From Planktothrix rubescens CCAP 1459/22 (GTDB taxonomy: Bacteria > Cyanobacteriota > Cyanobacteriia > Cyanobacteriales > Microcoleaceae), in contig LR882958.1 of NCBI GenBank assembly GCA_904830895.1, forward strand, positions 2,040,001 through 2,104,000: DNA of 64,000 nt. Direction: 5' to 3'. The position numbers were made by a program, and so were the translations under genes. Below the pieces are notes generated by a model that saw nothing but the letters and a program-made list of their open reading frames with translations, searched no databases and had not been told where the DNA came from. This document shows, one piece after another, positions 48,894 through 58,042 of this stretch. Within the stretch, counting starts at the first letter, position 1; every line of letters starts with the position of its first letter.

Positions 48894-50210
48894 TTATTCT
48901 AAGACGTAACCATAGAGATCATAAACATCAGCATCGGTGATTTGGACTTTCACCATTGAACCCAAACGAGCATCGCCTTCAATATAGATTAAGCCATCTA
49001 CTTCTGGGGCGAAACGGGAAGAACGACCGATCAATTCTCCGGTTTGGGGATTTTGTTGTTCAATGAGAACGTCTACCACCTGGGCGATGGATTTTTGATT
49101 TTGCTTGAGGGAAATGGGTTGCTGTATCTCCATTAAGGTATCCCGACGGGCATCCATTATCCCTTGAGGCAGTTGATTCGGCAATTTATAAGCAGGGGTT
49201 CCTTCTTCGGGAGAGAAGGTAAACACGCCGACGTGATCGAATTCGTGGCGTTGCACAAATTCCCGCAGGTGTTCAAAATGTTCCTCAGTTTCTCCTGGGA
49301 AACCAACAATAAATGTGGTACGAAGCACCGCATCTGGTATAGCGGTTTTCAGCGTTTCGATAATTCGATCGTTGACTCGCCCTTGCCAAGGACGGTTCAT
49401 TGCCCGTAACACATCGGGGTGTGAATGTTGTAGCGGTAAATCTAAATAGGGTAAAACGTTAGGGGTCTCTTGCATTGCTGCAATTACTTTTGGGGTTAAC
49501 CCCGTGGGATACGCATAGTGCATCCGTATCCAGGGAATATCAACTTTTCCTAATGCCCTTAATAATTCTGCCAGTTTGGGTTCACCGTAGAGATCCAGTC
49601 CGTAGTTGGTCGTGATCTGAGAAATAAGGATTATTTCCTGAACCCCTTGCTCGGCTAATTGCTGGGCTTCAGTAACAATTGATTCTATAGTACGCGATCT
49701 TTGGTTTCCGCGCAAGTGGGGAATGATACAAAAAGCGCAACGATAGTCACAACCCTCTGCTACCCGCAGATAGGCAACTCCCTCGCTAGTGGTACGATAA
49801 CGGGGGACGGTTTCATCGGCGATATAGGTGGGTTCGGCGGAAACTTCTTTAACTCGTTCTCCCTGTTCCACCCGTCTGATCACATCGACAATTTTATGAT
49901 AATCTCCGGTTCCCACAACGGCAACGGCTTCGGGGAGTTCGTCTAAAAGTTGTTCTTGGAAGTGCTGGGCCATGCACCCGGTAATCACAATTTTTTTCTT
50001 GGCGTCGGCTAATTCTACCAAGGTGCGAACCGATTCTTCCCGGGCGGCTTCGATAAAACTACAGGTATTGACAATAACGTAATCCGCTAATTCTTCGTTA
50101 GAATCAACCTGATAACCTGCCTGTACCAATAAGCCCAGGATATGTTCGGTATCAATGCGATTTTTTTCGCAACCGAGATGAGAGATCGCAATAGTTGGCT
50201 GTGTTGCCAT
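48894..50210 (-). CDS. rimO: Ribosomal protein S12 methylthiotransferase
   Basis: A 438-residue radical-SAM enzyme that methylthiolates Asp88 (E. coli numbering) of ribosomal protein S12. The N-terminal MTTase domain is recognised by [11 protein letters not shown] (Fe-S Cys), then the radical SAM motif CDYRCAFC, and a C-terminal TRAM domain ([14 protein letters not shown]). The start used is the ATG at 50210; a TTG at 50219 would add three residues. It is monocistronic as far as seen. Confidence 0.95.
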   Translation of the reverse strand: MATQPTIAISHLGCEKNRIDTEHILGLLVQAGYQVDSNEELADYVIVNTCSFIEAAREESVRTLVELADAKKKIVITGCMAQHFQEQLLDELPEAVAVVGTGDYHKIVDVIRRVEQGERVKEVSAEPTYIADETVPRYRTTSEGVAYLRVAEGCDYRCAFCIIPHLRGNQRSRTIESIVTEAQQLAEQGVQEIILISQITTNYGLDLYGEPKLAELLRALGKVDIPWIRMHYAYPTGLTPKVIAAMQETPNVLPYLDLPLQHSHPDVLRAMNRPWQGRVNDRIIETLKTAIPDAVLRTTFIVGFPGETEEHFEHLREFVQRHEFDHVGVFTFSPEEGTPAYKLPNQLPQGIMDARRDTLMEIQQPISLKQNQKSIAQVVDVLIEQQNPQTGELIGRSSRFAPEVDGLIYIEGDARLGSMVKVQITDADVYDLYGYVLE

Positions 50211-50361
50211 TCTAATCAAATTCTGTATAAAGATTACACAACGAATTTTGGATTATACCATATATTTTAATCTTTGGTTAAAATCTCTAGGGTGTGGCTA
50301 TTCCCGCCCACGCACCAAAACTGTTGTTGACAAAAAACCTTGTTTCTGAATCAGTCGGTGA

Positions 50362-52713
50362 CTATTTCAAACTAGGCGCAATTAAAGTTAACTGAATTTC
50401 TCGAATCACTGTTTCTAAGTTAACAGGATTAAGAGCAGATACTTTTTGGTAAACTTCTACAATTTTCTGAGAAAAACTGTAGACTAATTTATTTTCCATA
50501 TATAAAGGATGACCAATATAGTGAGAATCTTTAAGTAATTTATTCATTTTGCTTAATCGTTTAGGAGGAATAATTAAAACCAGACTTTTCGCCAGGTTTG
50601 GAAAGATTTCTAATACTTCCATAAACCTTTCAATTCCGGTTGTAATTGGGGTACTTGTTTCGACTTCAAAAGCAAAAACGGGATCACCTTGATTGTCAAA
50701 CCAAATTAAATCAATTTGCTGAATTTTATTTTTTTGCCAATCTGTTAGAGGTTTCTGAATCGGCAATTTATTCAAGGATAGCTGATTAAAAGATTCTCCA
50801 TTCCAGTGACTTGTAGCTTGTTCTTTTTTGCCTATATGAACTTTTAAACCTGCCGATAGAGCTATCTTAGCTAAAATATAAATTATACAATCGTGTTCTA
50901 TTTTATTAGGATCTTTAGGAAAATCGAGACTTGGAAATAAAGGATTTTCAAAGGAAATTCCTAAATCTAATTCCATTTGAATGATATCAGATTTACCAAA
51001 TTGCCAGTGTTTACCATCGGGGGAATAGGCAATTTTTTCTAAAACATTTAAAATGGTTTGATTGGCCGGGGTTGTGCCATTAATTAGATTTGGCATTACA
51101 TTCAATATAATTTGATCGAAGGTGGCTGATTTTTCTTGTCTTTCTAGGAATTGTAAATAATCGATCAGATAAAAACGAATCCGATCTTCCAGAGGAATAA
51201 AACAGCCTATTTTTGTATTGGGTTTAATCTTCCAAAGATGATCCAATTCAGAAAATATAAATTCTTCGTTGAGAATAGGTGTAATATCATCTAATTGTTT
51301 TTTAACCTGATTCAATAAGCCGTTTTCTAACAATTTAGGAATTAAAGCATTATAAATATCTTCTGTAGAAGCACCGGAATTTTTGACAATGGTTAATTCA
51401 GCTACTTCTTTAATTAATTGTACAACATCAGTACCGACTTTACTAATAGCGATTGTTTTAGGATTTCTAACTTTTATGAAATTTAATACTAACTCACCCG
51501 ATAAAACTTTGAGGGGATTTTGTCGTTTGTATAAAGAAGGTGTACTTGAGGTCTGAATCGCACAATTAACATACTGAAATCCTGAATCTTGTGCTGATTT
51601 AACAATAGCATCCCAAAAAGCAGGATCTTTGTGAGCAAAGACAATACTCATCCACCGATCAAATTTAAGAACTTTGAACATTTCAGCTATAGAAGCATGG
51701 AGCAAATTAATATAATCTTGTTTAGATTTGTTTAAATCTCCGCCTTCAATCACTTCTAATTGTCTAGCTTCGTCACTGACTTCAAAACCTAGCCAAGCAT
51801 TCCACATTGTAGACAAATCCAGATAGGCAATATGTTTACCATAAGGGGGATCAGTATAAATATAATCAATAGACTCTGGCTGAATTTTATCAGTTAAATT
51901 TGTAGCTGAAACATTGAATATAGAGAAGTTATCTTGATAAAAATTTTCAATTAATAAGTTAGTTTCTAGTTTCGCCTGAACAATATACTTAAATTTTTGT
52001 TCAAAAACTTCCCAAACATTTAGATCCAGTGTTTGTGGCGGAATCCAATAACTATAACGGTGCATAATTCCACTATTTCCCCTGCTTGCTTTTCGGCCAT
52101 GAGTAGAACTAAATGTTAAGTTAGTTTTGTTTAAACTGGCGGAAAAAACAAATTTCATCAGATTCTTAATGGTTAAATCTTGAATTGTATTAATTTCATT
52201 TAATAATAATGATAAACAGAAAAATTGACGTTTAGTAAACAGTTGTTCAATATAATCTGGCTTGCCATTTTTAGGCATTTTCACATTTTGAGGATACCAA
52301 TATTTTATTTCTAAATTTTCAGCTTCTTCATCAGAAAGTGAATAAGCTAAATTAATGGCATCTTTGCATTTTTTTTCTATTTCATCGAAAGCTATTCTAA
52401 AACTCTCGATATTAATGGGACTAACAGCAATTTGAGAACAAATAAAATTAGCCATTGGGTTAATATCACAATGAATTGCTTGGCGACGCAATACTAAAGA
52501 TTCAACTGCTGTCACCCCTGAACCCCCAAAAGGGTCTAAAATAATATCTCCCGGTTGGCTAAAAGTGCGAATATATTCTTGAACAACATTCCAAGCTCGT
52601 CGAGTAAAATAGGGATGACTACCCCAATGGCGTTTTGCGCCTTGTTTCTTGGGTTCGATGGGTTGACTAATAGGTTGAATGTTCTGATAATCAAAATATT
52701 GTGAGGGTGTCAT
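50362..52713 (-). CDS. DNA methyltransferase fused to a C-terminal nuclease-like domain
   Basis: A 783-residue protein. The N-terminal half is an amino-methyltransferase: SAM motif DPFGGSG at 60-66 and catalytic DPPY at 288-291, the motif order of the alpha/gamma-like N6-adenine or N4-cytosine enzymes, with a large insert between (about 100-280). A central helical/winged region (about 440-560) follows. The C-terminal part (about 660-735) has IDLIWF ... VFAFEVE (Asp668, Glu683, Glu685), a PD-(D/E)xK-like core in which the usual Lys is not obvious. It may be a single-chain restriction-modification enzyme. No separate specificity or nuclease gene is adjacent. Confidence 0.7.
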   Translation of the reverse strand: MTPSQYFDYQNIQPISQPIEPKKQGAKRHWGSHPYFTRRAWNVVQEYIRTFSQPGDIILDPFGGSGVTAVESLVLRRQAIHCDINPMANFICSQIAVSPINIESFRIAFDEIEKKCKDAINLAYSLSDEEAENLEIKYWYPQNVKMPKNGKPDYIEQLFTKRQFFCLSLLLNEINTIQDLTIKNLMKFVFSASLNKTNLTFSSTHGRKASRGNSGIMHRYSYWIPPQTLDLNVWEVFEQKFKYIVQAKLETNLLIENFYQDNFSIFNVSATNLTDKIQPESIDYIYTDPPYGKHIAYLDLSTMWNAWLGFEVSDEARQLEVIEGGDLNKSKQDYINLLHASIAEMFKVLKFDRWMSIVFAHKDPAFWDAIVKSAQDSGFQYVNCAIQTSSTPSLYKRQNPLKVLSGELVLNFIKVRNPKTIAISKVGTDVVQLIKEVAELTIVKNSGASTEDIYNALIPKLLENGLLNQVKKQLDDITPILNEEFIFSELDHLWKIKPNTKIGCFIPLEDRIRFYLIDYLQFLERQEKSATFDQIILNVMPNLINGTTPANQTILNVLEKIAYSPDGKHWQFGKSDIIQMELDLGISFENPLFPSLDFPKDPNKIEHDCIIYILAKIALSAGLKVHIGKKEQATSHWNGESFNQLSLNKLPIQKPLTDWQKNKIQQIDLIWFDNQGDPVFAFEVETSTPITTGIERFMEVLEIFPNLAKSLVLIIPPKRLSKMNKLLKDSHYIGHPLYMENKLVYSFSQKIVEVYQKVSALNPVNLETVIREIQLTLIAPSLK

Positions 52714-52919
52714 CGTTAATTTTAGGGAATATTTTGTTTTCTGTAAAACATTATACCTGTTTTTAAGACTATAATATTTTTTATAAAGTTACCAATCTTG
52801 TATCCAAAAGTATTACCTTTGATTTAGAATTGCCAGAGCAACAGATATAAATTAAATAAGGCAGTGGCTACGCGATCGCATTTTTGGTAAGATAATTTCA
52901 AAAATCAGGAGAGTTTTTT

Positions 52920-53522
52920 ATGTTCTTAAAGCGAATTTTATTACTCGGAACTATTTTATCTTTAGGGGTAAATTTCCCTATACCTGTCAAAGCAGAATCT
53001 ACTCTAAAACCTGAATTAGAATTATCTCAACAATCTGTTTCTGAAAGTAAACGCAAACTGATCAGAGAATTAATAGAAATCACCGGAGGAGAAAAACTAT
53101 TTAGACAGGTTAGCCAAATTTCCGCCACCCAACTTCAACAAGAATTTACTGGTATTTTAGAATCTATTGTCCCAGAAACATCAGGAATTTCTCCAGAAAA
53201 AAAACAAGAAATGATTAATAAAATCAACCAAGATATGAGTCGCATTCTCACCCAATATAATCAAAGATTAATGGAAAAACTTGATTTTAACCAAATTATG
53301 GAAAAAGTTTATTATCCCCTGTACGATAAATTTTTTACAGAAGAAGATTTACAAACTATGATTGACTTTTATCAAACCCCCACAGGTAAAAAAACAATTA
53401 CTGTTATGCCCCAATTATTACAAGAATCAGTCCAACGATTCTCCCAAATTATTCAACCTCAAGCCACCCAAATTTTTAAAGAAATATTTCAACAAGAAAT
53501 AGACCGTTTTAATTCAAAATAA
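52920..53522 (+). CDS. Secreted DUF2059 protein
   Basis: A 200-residue protein with an N-terminal signal peptide (MFLKRILLLGTILSLGV, cleavage near VKAES) and a DUF2059 domain (about residues 100-165; YPLYDKFFTEEDLQTMIDFY, TPTGKK). It is exported to the periplasm. DUF2059 proteins occur widely and have no established function. The gene stands alone after a HIP1 site (gcgatcgc). Confidence 0.85.
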   Translation: MFLKRILLLGTILSLGVNFPIPVKAESTLKPELELSQQSVSESKRKLIRELIEITGGEKLFRQVSQISATQLQQEFTGILESIVPETSGISPEKKQEMINKINQDMSRILTQYNQRLMEKLDFNQIMEKVYYPLYDKFFTEEDLQTMIDFYQTPTGKKTITVMPQLLQESVQRFSQIIQPQATQIFKEIFQQEIDRFNSK

Positions 53523-53611
53523 TTGATTTTTGATTAAAGAAATGGTTGCCTCTAGTCATCATTAAAAAAGCCTTCCCTTTCCCAAAACCTGGTTTAATTC
53601 AAGAGCGATCG

Positions 53612-53989
53612 CTACCAATTAATTACCATTAAAGTTGTTACCTTTGCCAACTCTTGATCGGCTGTCACCAGACTAGCTGAATTTTGGATAGCCATTGCTG
53701 TAATAATTGCATCTGGTAGTTTCAAGCGATATTGCTGGCGAATTTCAATGATTTTATCAATTAAAACAATATCAATTGTGGCTAAATCCATAACCTCAAC
53801 TCTTTGCAGAAACTGATCAAAAATCTGACGATCATCTTGAGTCAACCCAGGAAATACCAGAAACTCTATTTGGCTAATAACTGAAACTCCGATCCAATCA
53901 GCATCTTTAAGTAATTCGATGAGTTGAATATTTCCTTGAAGTAGAGCTACAATAGCATTTGTATCCAACACATAGCGATTACCACTCAT
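53612..53989 (-). CDS. PIN-domain toxin (VapC-like)
   Basis: A 125-residue PIN-domain protein. The acidic quartet is visible: Asp in VLDTNA (about 8-9), Glu in SQIEF, Asp in LPDAII and Asp in TADQEL. VapC proteins are metal-dependent RNases, often cutting tRNA or rRNA. The gene starts inside the 3' end of the antitoxin gene (11-base overlap), as expected of a type II pair. Confidence 0.9.
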   Translation of the reverse strand: MSGNRYVLDTNAIVALLQGNIQLIELLKDADWIGVSVISQIEFLVFPGLTQDDRQIFDQFLQRVEVMDLATIDIVLIDKIIEIRQQYRLKLPDAIITAMAIQNSASLVTADQELAKVTTLMVINW

Positions 53990-54233
53990 CGCGTAGATTC
54001 CTCTGTATTATTACTGCTTCCCCCTGCCAATTTAATCGCCCCACCAAATCAGAGAAATCATAGTTTGATTTTTGCTTACCCTCTGACAAAACTGGATTTA
54101 TAACCCCTAAAATTTCCTGTTCTTTTAGTAATTGTAACGCCGCTAGTATGACTTCAGAAGCCGATGAATATTTGCCGTTTTTGACTGTTGACTGAACAAA
54201 CTGCTCAAGCTCAGGAGTTAAGGATATATTCAT
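53979..54233 (-). CDS. ParD-like ribbon-helix-helix antitoxin
   Basis: An 84-residue protein whose N-terminal half has the ParD pattern (ISLTPELEQFVQS, GKYSSASEVILAALQLL). ParD antitoxins normally neutralise ParE toxins; here the partner is a PIN-domain protein. The C-terminal part would wrap the toxin. The promoter is presumably autoregulated by the RHH domain, but no operator was identified. Confidence 0.82.
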   Translation of the reverse strand: MNISLTPELEQFVQSTVKNGKYSSASEVILAALQLLKEQEILGVINPVLSEGKQKSNYDFSDLVGRLNWQGEAVIIQRNLRDEW

Positions 54234-54303
54234 AATAGTTTAGAGGGTTACGTCTTAGGGTTTATAATAGAAAATGAAACAGCCCTACCCTAATAAATCT
54301 AAC

Positions 54304-54993
54304 ATGAAATCCGATCTTTTTTCCATCTTAACTCACGGATTAATTGTCTCCTGTCAAGCACCAATTGATTCCCCCTTACATGATCCGATTGTAATTGCAG
54401 CCATGGCTAAAGCCGCCGTTAACCAAGGAGCATTAGGGGTGAGAATAGATACCCCAGCCCATGTTGAAGCCGTGCGTAAATGGGTTTCTCAGCCTATTAT
54501 TGGGTTATGGAAACAACAAATTCCAGGGTTTGATGTGTATATTACGCCACGATTTGAAGATGCCATTGCGATCGCTAACTCCGGGGCTGATATAATTGCG
54601 ATTGATGCTACCTTGCGAGAACGTCCCCAAGGAGAAACTGTAAAGAATTTAATTGCTAAAATCCATCAGGAATTAGGCAAATTTGTGATGGCGGATGTGG
54701 ATAGTTTAGAAGCAGCTATAGAAGCGGTAGAAGCGGGTGCAGACTGTGTAGGAACAACCTTATATGGTTATACAAAAGCCACCCAAAATCAATCTCCCCC
54801 GGGCTTTGATTTATTAACCCAAATGGTTCAAAAATTGCCAGTTCCTATAATTTGTGAAGGCGGAATTTCTTCACCAGAAATGGCTAAAAAAGCCTTAGAT
54901 TTAGGTGCTTATGCTGTGGTTGTTGGTACAGCGATTACGGGAATTGACTTATTAGTTAAAACTTATCAATTAGAATTATCTAAAAATCTTTGA
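54304..54993 (+). CDS. nanE: N-acylglucosamine-6-phosphate 2-epimerase
   Basis: A 229-residue TIM-barrel protein that interconverts N-acetylmannosamine-6-P and N-acetylglucosamine-6-P. LIVSCQA, DADVDSLEAA-like (MADVDSLEAAIEAVEAG) and CEGGISSPEMAK are the characteristic segments. The start at 54304 gives the usual NanE N-terminus; the frame is open to an ATG at 54274. No other sialic acid genes are nearby, so it may serve GlcNAc/ManNAc metabolism in general. Its 3' end overlaps the convergent gene by 28 bases. Confidence 0.9.
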   Translation: MKSDLFSILTHGLIVSCQAPIDSPLHDPIVIAAMAKAAVNQGALGVRIDTPAHVEAVRKWVSQPIIGLWKQQIPGFDVYITPRFEDAIAIANSGADIIAIDATLRERPQGETVKNLIAKIHQELGKFVMADVDSLEAAIEAVEAGADCVGTTLYGYTKATQNQSPPGFDLLTQMVQKLPVPIICEGGISSPEMAKKALDLGAYAVVVGTAITGIDLLVKTYQLELSKNL

Positions 54994-55967
54994 TCTAATT
55001 TGGCTAATAATGCACCCAGGGTTTCAGCGAGAATACTGACTAAACGGTAAAATGCGATCGCACCCAATAAAATAGCCGGGGAAAATTGTTGACTCAATAA
55101 AGCTAAAATAGTGGCTTCAAAAACTCCTAATCCTCCGGGGGCACCCGGAATTAATAACCCCAATAACCAAGCAAAACTATAGGCTCCTAATAATATCGGA
55201 ATTTGCTCAAAAGTTAGGGGAGTTAAGGCGAGTAAAGTCAACATAAAACCCGACCATCTTAACAAAACGAAACTTGCTCCTCCGAATAGGGGTTTGAGGG
55301 GATAATGATCTAATTGACAGGAGGCTTCTTTGGGAAAATCAGACAGTTGTTTTTTAAATTTTGAGGTTTCTAAATATTTCAGAATTGGGTTCAAAATCCG
55401 AGGATGAATCCCAATTCCTAAAGCAATTAAACCTAGAATTTGTATAATCCAATAGGAACTATGATAGCTGATTAATGCCAACCCTAATGCGGCAACTGCC
55501 AGGATCAAAGGCTCAAGTAATACACTTAATGCCGCCGCTTCTAGGGCAATACCAGAGTCTTTCATCGCCATAATTCGCCCATAAAAGTGCCAAATATTCC
55601 CCGGCAGATATTTCGCAAGATTAGTGATTAAATAAAGCTGTAATCCCCAACGGGGTCTAATTATTTGCTTAAACTCTTTAACAATAATTAACCAGACAAA
55701 GGCTGACCAAATATGGGCGCAAAGGGTAATAATCAGAGCTAATCCGAGATAGAGCCATCCCGTTGAACTAATATCAATTTCTGAAATTTCTTGCCAATGC
55801 TTTCTAAAACTTGCAGCCAAGAAAAATAATGTTCCTCCTAGGACTATCCATCGTAAATAAGGTTTAAGGAAGCCGAGGAGACCGATCGCAAATTTCATTA
55901 AACGCCCTAAAAATTTAGATTTTGTATCAGCTTTTAAAGGCTGAATTTTAAGTTTTATAGGTGGCAT
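54966..55967 (-). CDS. Lysylphosphatidylglycerol synthase-like membrane protein (UPF0104)
   Basis: A 333-residue integral membrane protein with about eight segments and the family motif PGAPGGLGVFEATILALL. It has the transmembrane, flippase-like part only and lacks an aminoacyl-transferase domain, so it is not an MprF. The role is probably lipid or polyprenyl-linked glycan transport, unproven. The ATG at 55967 is used because the longer frame would overlap the start of the divergent gpmI. Confidence 0.82.
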   Translation of the reverse strand: MPPIKLKIQPLKADTKSKFLGRLMKFAIGLLGFLKPYLRWIVLGGTLFFLAASFRKHWQEISEIDISSTGWLYLGLALIITLCAHIWSAFVWLIIVKEFKQIIRPRWGLQLYLITNLAKYLPGNIWHFYGRIMAMKDSGIALEAAALSVLLEPLILAVAALGLALISYHSSYWIIQILGLIALGIGIHPRILNPILKYLETSKFKKQLSDFPKEASCQLDHYPLKPLFGGASFVLLRWSGFMLTLLALTPLTFEQIPILLGAYSFAWLLGLLIPGAPGGLGVFEATILALLSQQFSPAILLGAIAFYRLVSILAETLGALLAKLDQRFLDNSN

Positions 55968-56052
55968 TGTCAAGTTCTCGTGATTAACAGACTTCCCCCA
56001 TAAGGTATAATCTAGCCAGAAATCACCACAAGCAGGAAAAGGTAACTTAAGT

Positions 56053-57651
56053 ATGGCACCAAAATCTGTATCTCCCGTTGTACTTATCATTTTGGACGGA
56101 TGGGGTTATCGTGAACAAACCGACGGAAATGCCATAGCCGTTGCCAATACCCCGGTGATGGATAGTCTGTGGACAGCTTACCCCAGAACCCTAATTCGCA
56201 CCTCTGGGAAGGCCGTGGGCTTACCCGTGGGTCAAATGGGAAATTCAGAAGTGGGTCATTTGAATATTGGTGCGGGGCGCGTTGTCCCTCAAGAGTTAGT
56301 TAGAATTTCCGATGCGGTTGAATATGGCACAATTCAAAATAACCCGGCATTGTTAAAAGTTTGTCAAGATGTTTTAGATAAAAACGGCAAGTTACACTTG
56401 ATGGGTTTATGTTCTGATGGTGGTGTTCACTCCCATTTAGATCATTTATACGGACTTTTAAACTTAGCAAAAGCTAAAAATATTAGAGATGTTTGTATTC
56501 ATGCCATTATGGATGGTCGAGACACTAATCCTAAAGATGGAATTAAATATATTAAGCAACTTCAAGAACAAATTGATGCTATTGGTATCGGTCGTATTGT
56601 AACAATTAGTGGCCGTTATTATGCCATGGATCGAGATAAACGATGGGATCGAGTTAAACAAGCTTATGATATCATGACTACCGATGGGGAAGGTAATGGA
56701 TTATCGGCCGCCGATGTGATGTTATCTTCCTATTCTGAAGGCATAAAAGATGAGTTTGTGTTGCCCTGTAGAATCGCATCTGGGGCGGTGGAAGCCGGGG
56801 ATGGGGTGATTTTCTTTAACTTCCGTCCTGACCGGGCGAGGGAGTTAACTCAGGTGTTTGTTGATGCTGATTTTAAGGATTTTGAACGTTCCTATATTCA
56901 GCCCCTGAGCTTTGTAACTTTGACTCAATATGACTCTAATTTTCCCGTTTTAGTTGCTTTTGAACCCCAAAATCTGAATAATATTCTCGGGCAAGTTATC
57001 GCTGAACATGGGTTAAAACAATTACGCACGGCGGAAACAGAAAAATATGCCCATGTCACCTATTTTTTTAATGGCGGTTTAGAACAACCCTATCCGGGGG
57101 AAGACCGAGAATTAATTCCCAGTCCCTCCGTTGCTACTTATGATTTACAACCGGAAATGTCCGCCGAAGCTGTAACAGATGTGGCAATTGAGGGTATTGA
57201 AAAGGGAATTTACTCAATGATTGTAATTAATTACGCTAATCCTGATATGGTCGGACATACGGGGATTATGGAGGCGGCGGTGATAGCGGTTGAAACCGTT
57301 GATCACTGTTTAGGGATATTATTACAAAGTATTAGTCAAGCTGGGGGGACGGCGATTATTATTGCTGACCATGGTAACGCCGAATATATGTGCGACGCCG
57401 AAGGAAATCCCTGGACAGCCCACACAACTAACCCCGTTCCCTTTATCCTAGTAGAAGGGGAAAAACGCAAAATCCCAGGTCACGGAACCGATATTCCTTT
57501 ACGGACAGATGGCTGTTTAGCGGATATCGCCCCCACGATTTTGCAGATTTTGGGTATTCCTCAACCCCCGGAAATGACGGGTGTTTCTATGATTGAATCC
57601 GCCGCCTATGAAGTTCGGGAAAATCGGACTCCGATGCGGGTAAAACTTTAA
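56053..57651 (+). CDS. gpmI: 2,3-bisphosphoglycerate-independent phosphoglycerate mutase
   Basis: A 532-residue Mn-dependent enzyme of glycolysis/gluconeogenesis that interconverts 3- and 2-phosphoglycerate. ILDGWGYRE (metal Asp), GNSEVGHLNIGAGR (catalytic Ser), SDGGVHSH, MDGRDT, RPDRARELT and ADHGNAE are in the expected order. Length is normal for the cyanobacterial enzyme. The next gene on the same strand is secG, 77 bases on. Confidence 0.97.
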   Translation: MAPKSVSPVVLIILDGWGYREQTDGNAIAVANTPVMDSLWTAYPRTLIRTSGKAVGLPVGQMGNSEVGHLNIGAGRVVPQELVRISDAVEYGTIQNNPALLKVCQDVLDKNGKLHLMGLCSDGGVHSHLDHLYGLLNLAKAKNIRDVCIHAIMDGRDTNPKDGIKYIKQLQEQIDAIGIGRIVTISGRYYAMDRDKRWDRVKQAYDIMTTDGEGNGLSAADVMLSSYSEGIKDEFVLPCRIASGAVEAGDGVIFFNFRPDRARELTQVFVDADFKDFERSYIQPLSFVTLTQYDSNFPVLVAFEPQNLNNILGQVIAEHGLKQLRTAETEKYAHVTYFFNGGLEQPYPGEDRELIPSPSVATYDLQPEMSAEAVTDVAIEGIEKGIYSMIVINYANPDMVGHTGIMEAAVIAVETVDHCLGILLQSISQAGGTAIIIADHGNAEYMCDAEGNPWTAHTTNPVPFILVEGEKRKIPGHGTDIPLRTDGCLADIAPTILQILGIPQPPEMTGVSMIESAAYEVRENRTPMRVKL

Positions 57652-57728
57652 CCTAATTCCCTAAAAAATAGGTTATAATTAAAGGTTTGACGCTTTAATT
57701 TTTCTGTTCAAATTATCAACTTCTTAAC

Positions 57729-57956
57729 ATGGTTACTCAAGTATTACAAGCAATTTGGTCTTTATCTGCTGTAGGGATTATTATTCTGGTCTTACTCCAT
57801 AGTCCTAAAGGCGACGGTATTGGTGGTATTGGTGGACAAGCTCAATTATTTACTAGCGCCAAAAGTGCCGAAACTACCTTAAATCGGATTACTTGGATGT
57901 TAGCGATTATTTTTATGGGAATTACTGTTATTTTAAGTGCAGGTTGGATTAAATAG
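57729..57956 (+). CDS. secG: Protein translocase subunit SecG
   Basis: A 75-residue protein with two membrane helices (residues about 3-24 and 54-72) and the conserved loop (SPKGDGIGGIGGQAQLF). It is the accessory subunit of the SecYEG channel. The gpmI-secG order occurs in other cyanobacteria. It is followed by an intrinsic terminator. Confidence 0.95.
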   Translation: MVTQVLQAIWSLSAVGIIILVLLHSPKGDGIGGIGGQAQLFTSAKSAETTLNRITWMLAIIFMGITVILSAGWIK

Positions 57957-57980
57957 GATTGTCAATTTATGATCGAATCC

Positions 57981-58023
57981 TTAACCCTCTTTCTCTACAA
58001 GAGCAAGGGGGTTAATTTTTGTT
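57981..58023 (+). terminator. Terminator after secG
   Basis: ttaaccct and aggggggtta-like arms (ttaaccctctttc, loop, gcaagggggttaa) are followed by tttttgttttt. It may also serve, in the other direction, the convergent OLD-family gene. Confidence 0.7.
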
Positions 58024-58042
58024 TTTAATCCCGATGGTAATA

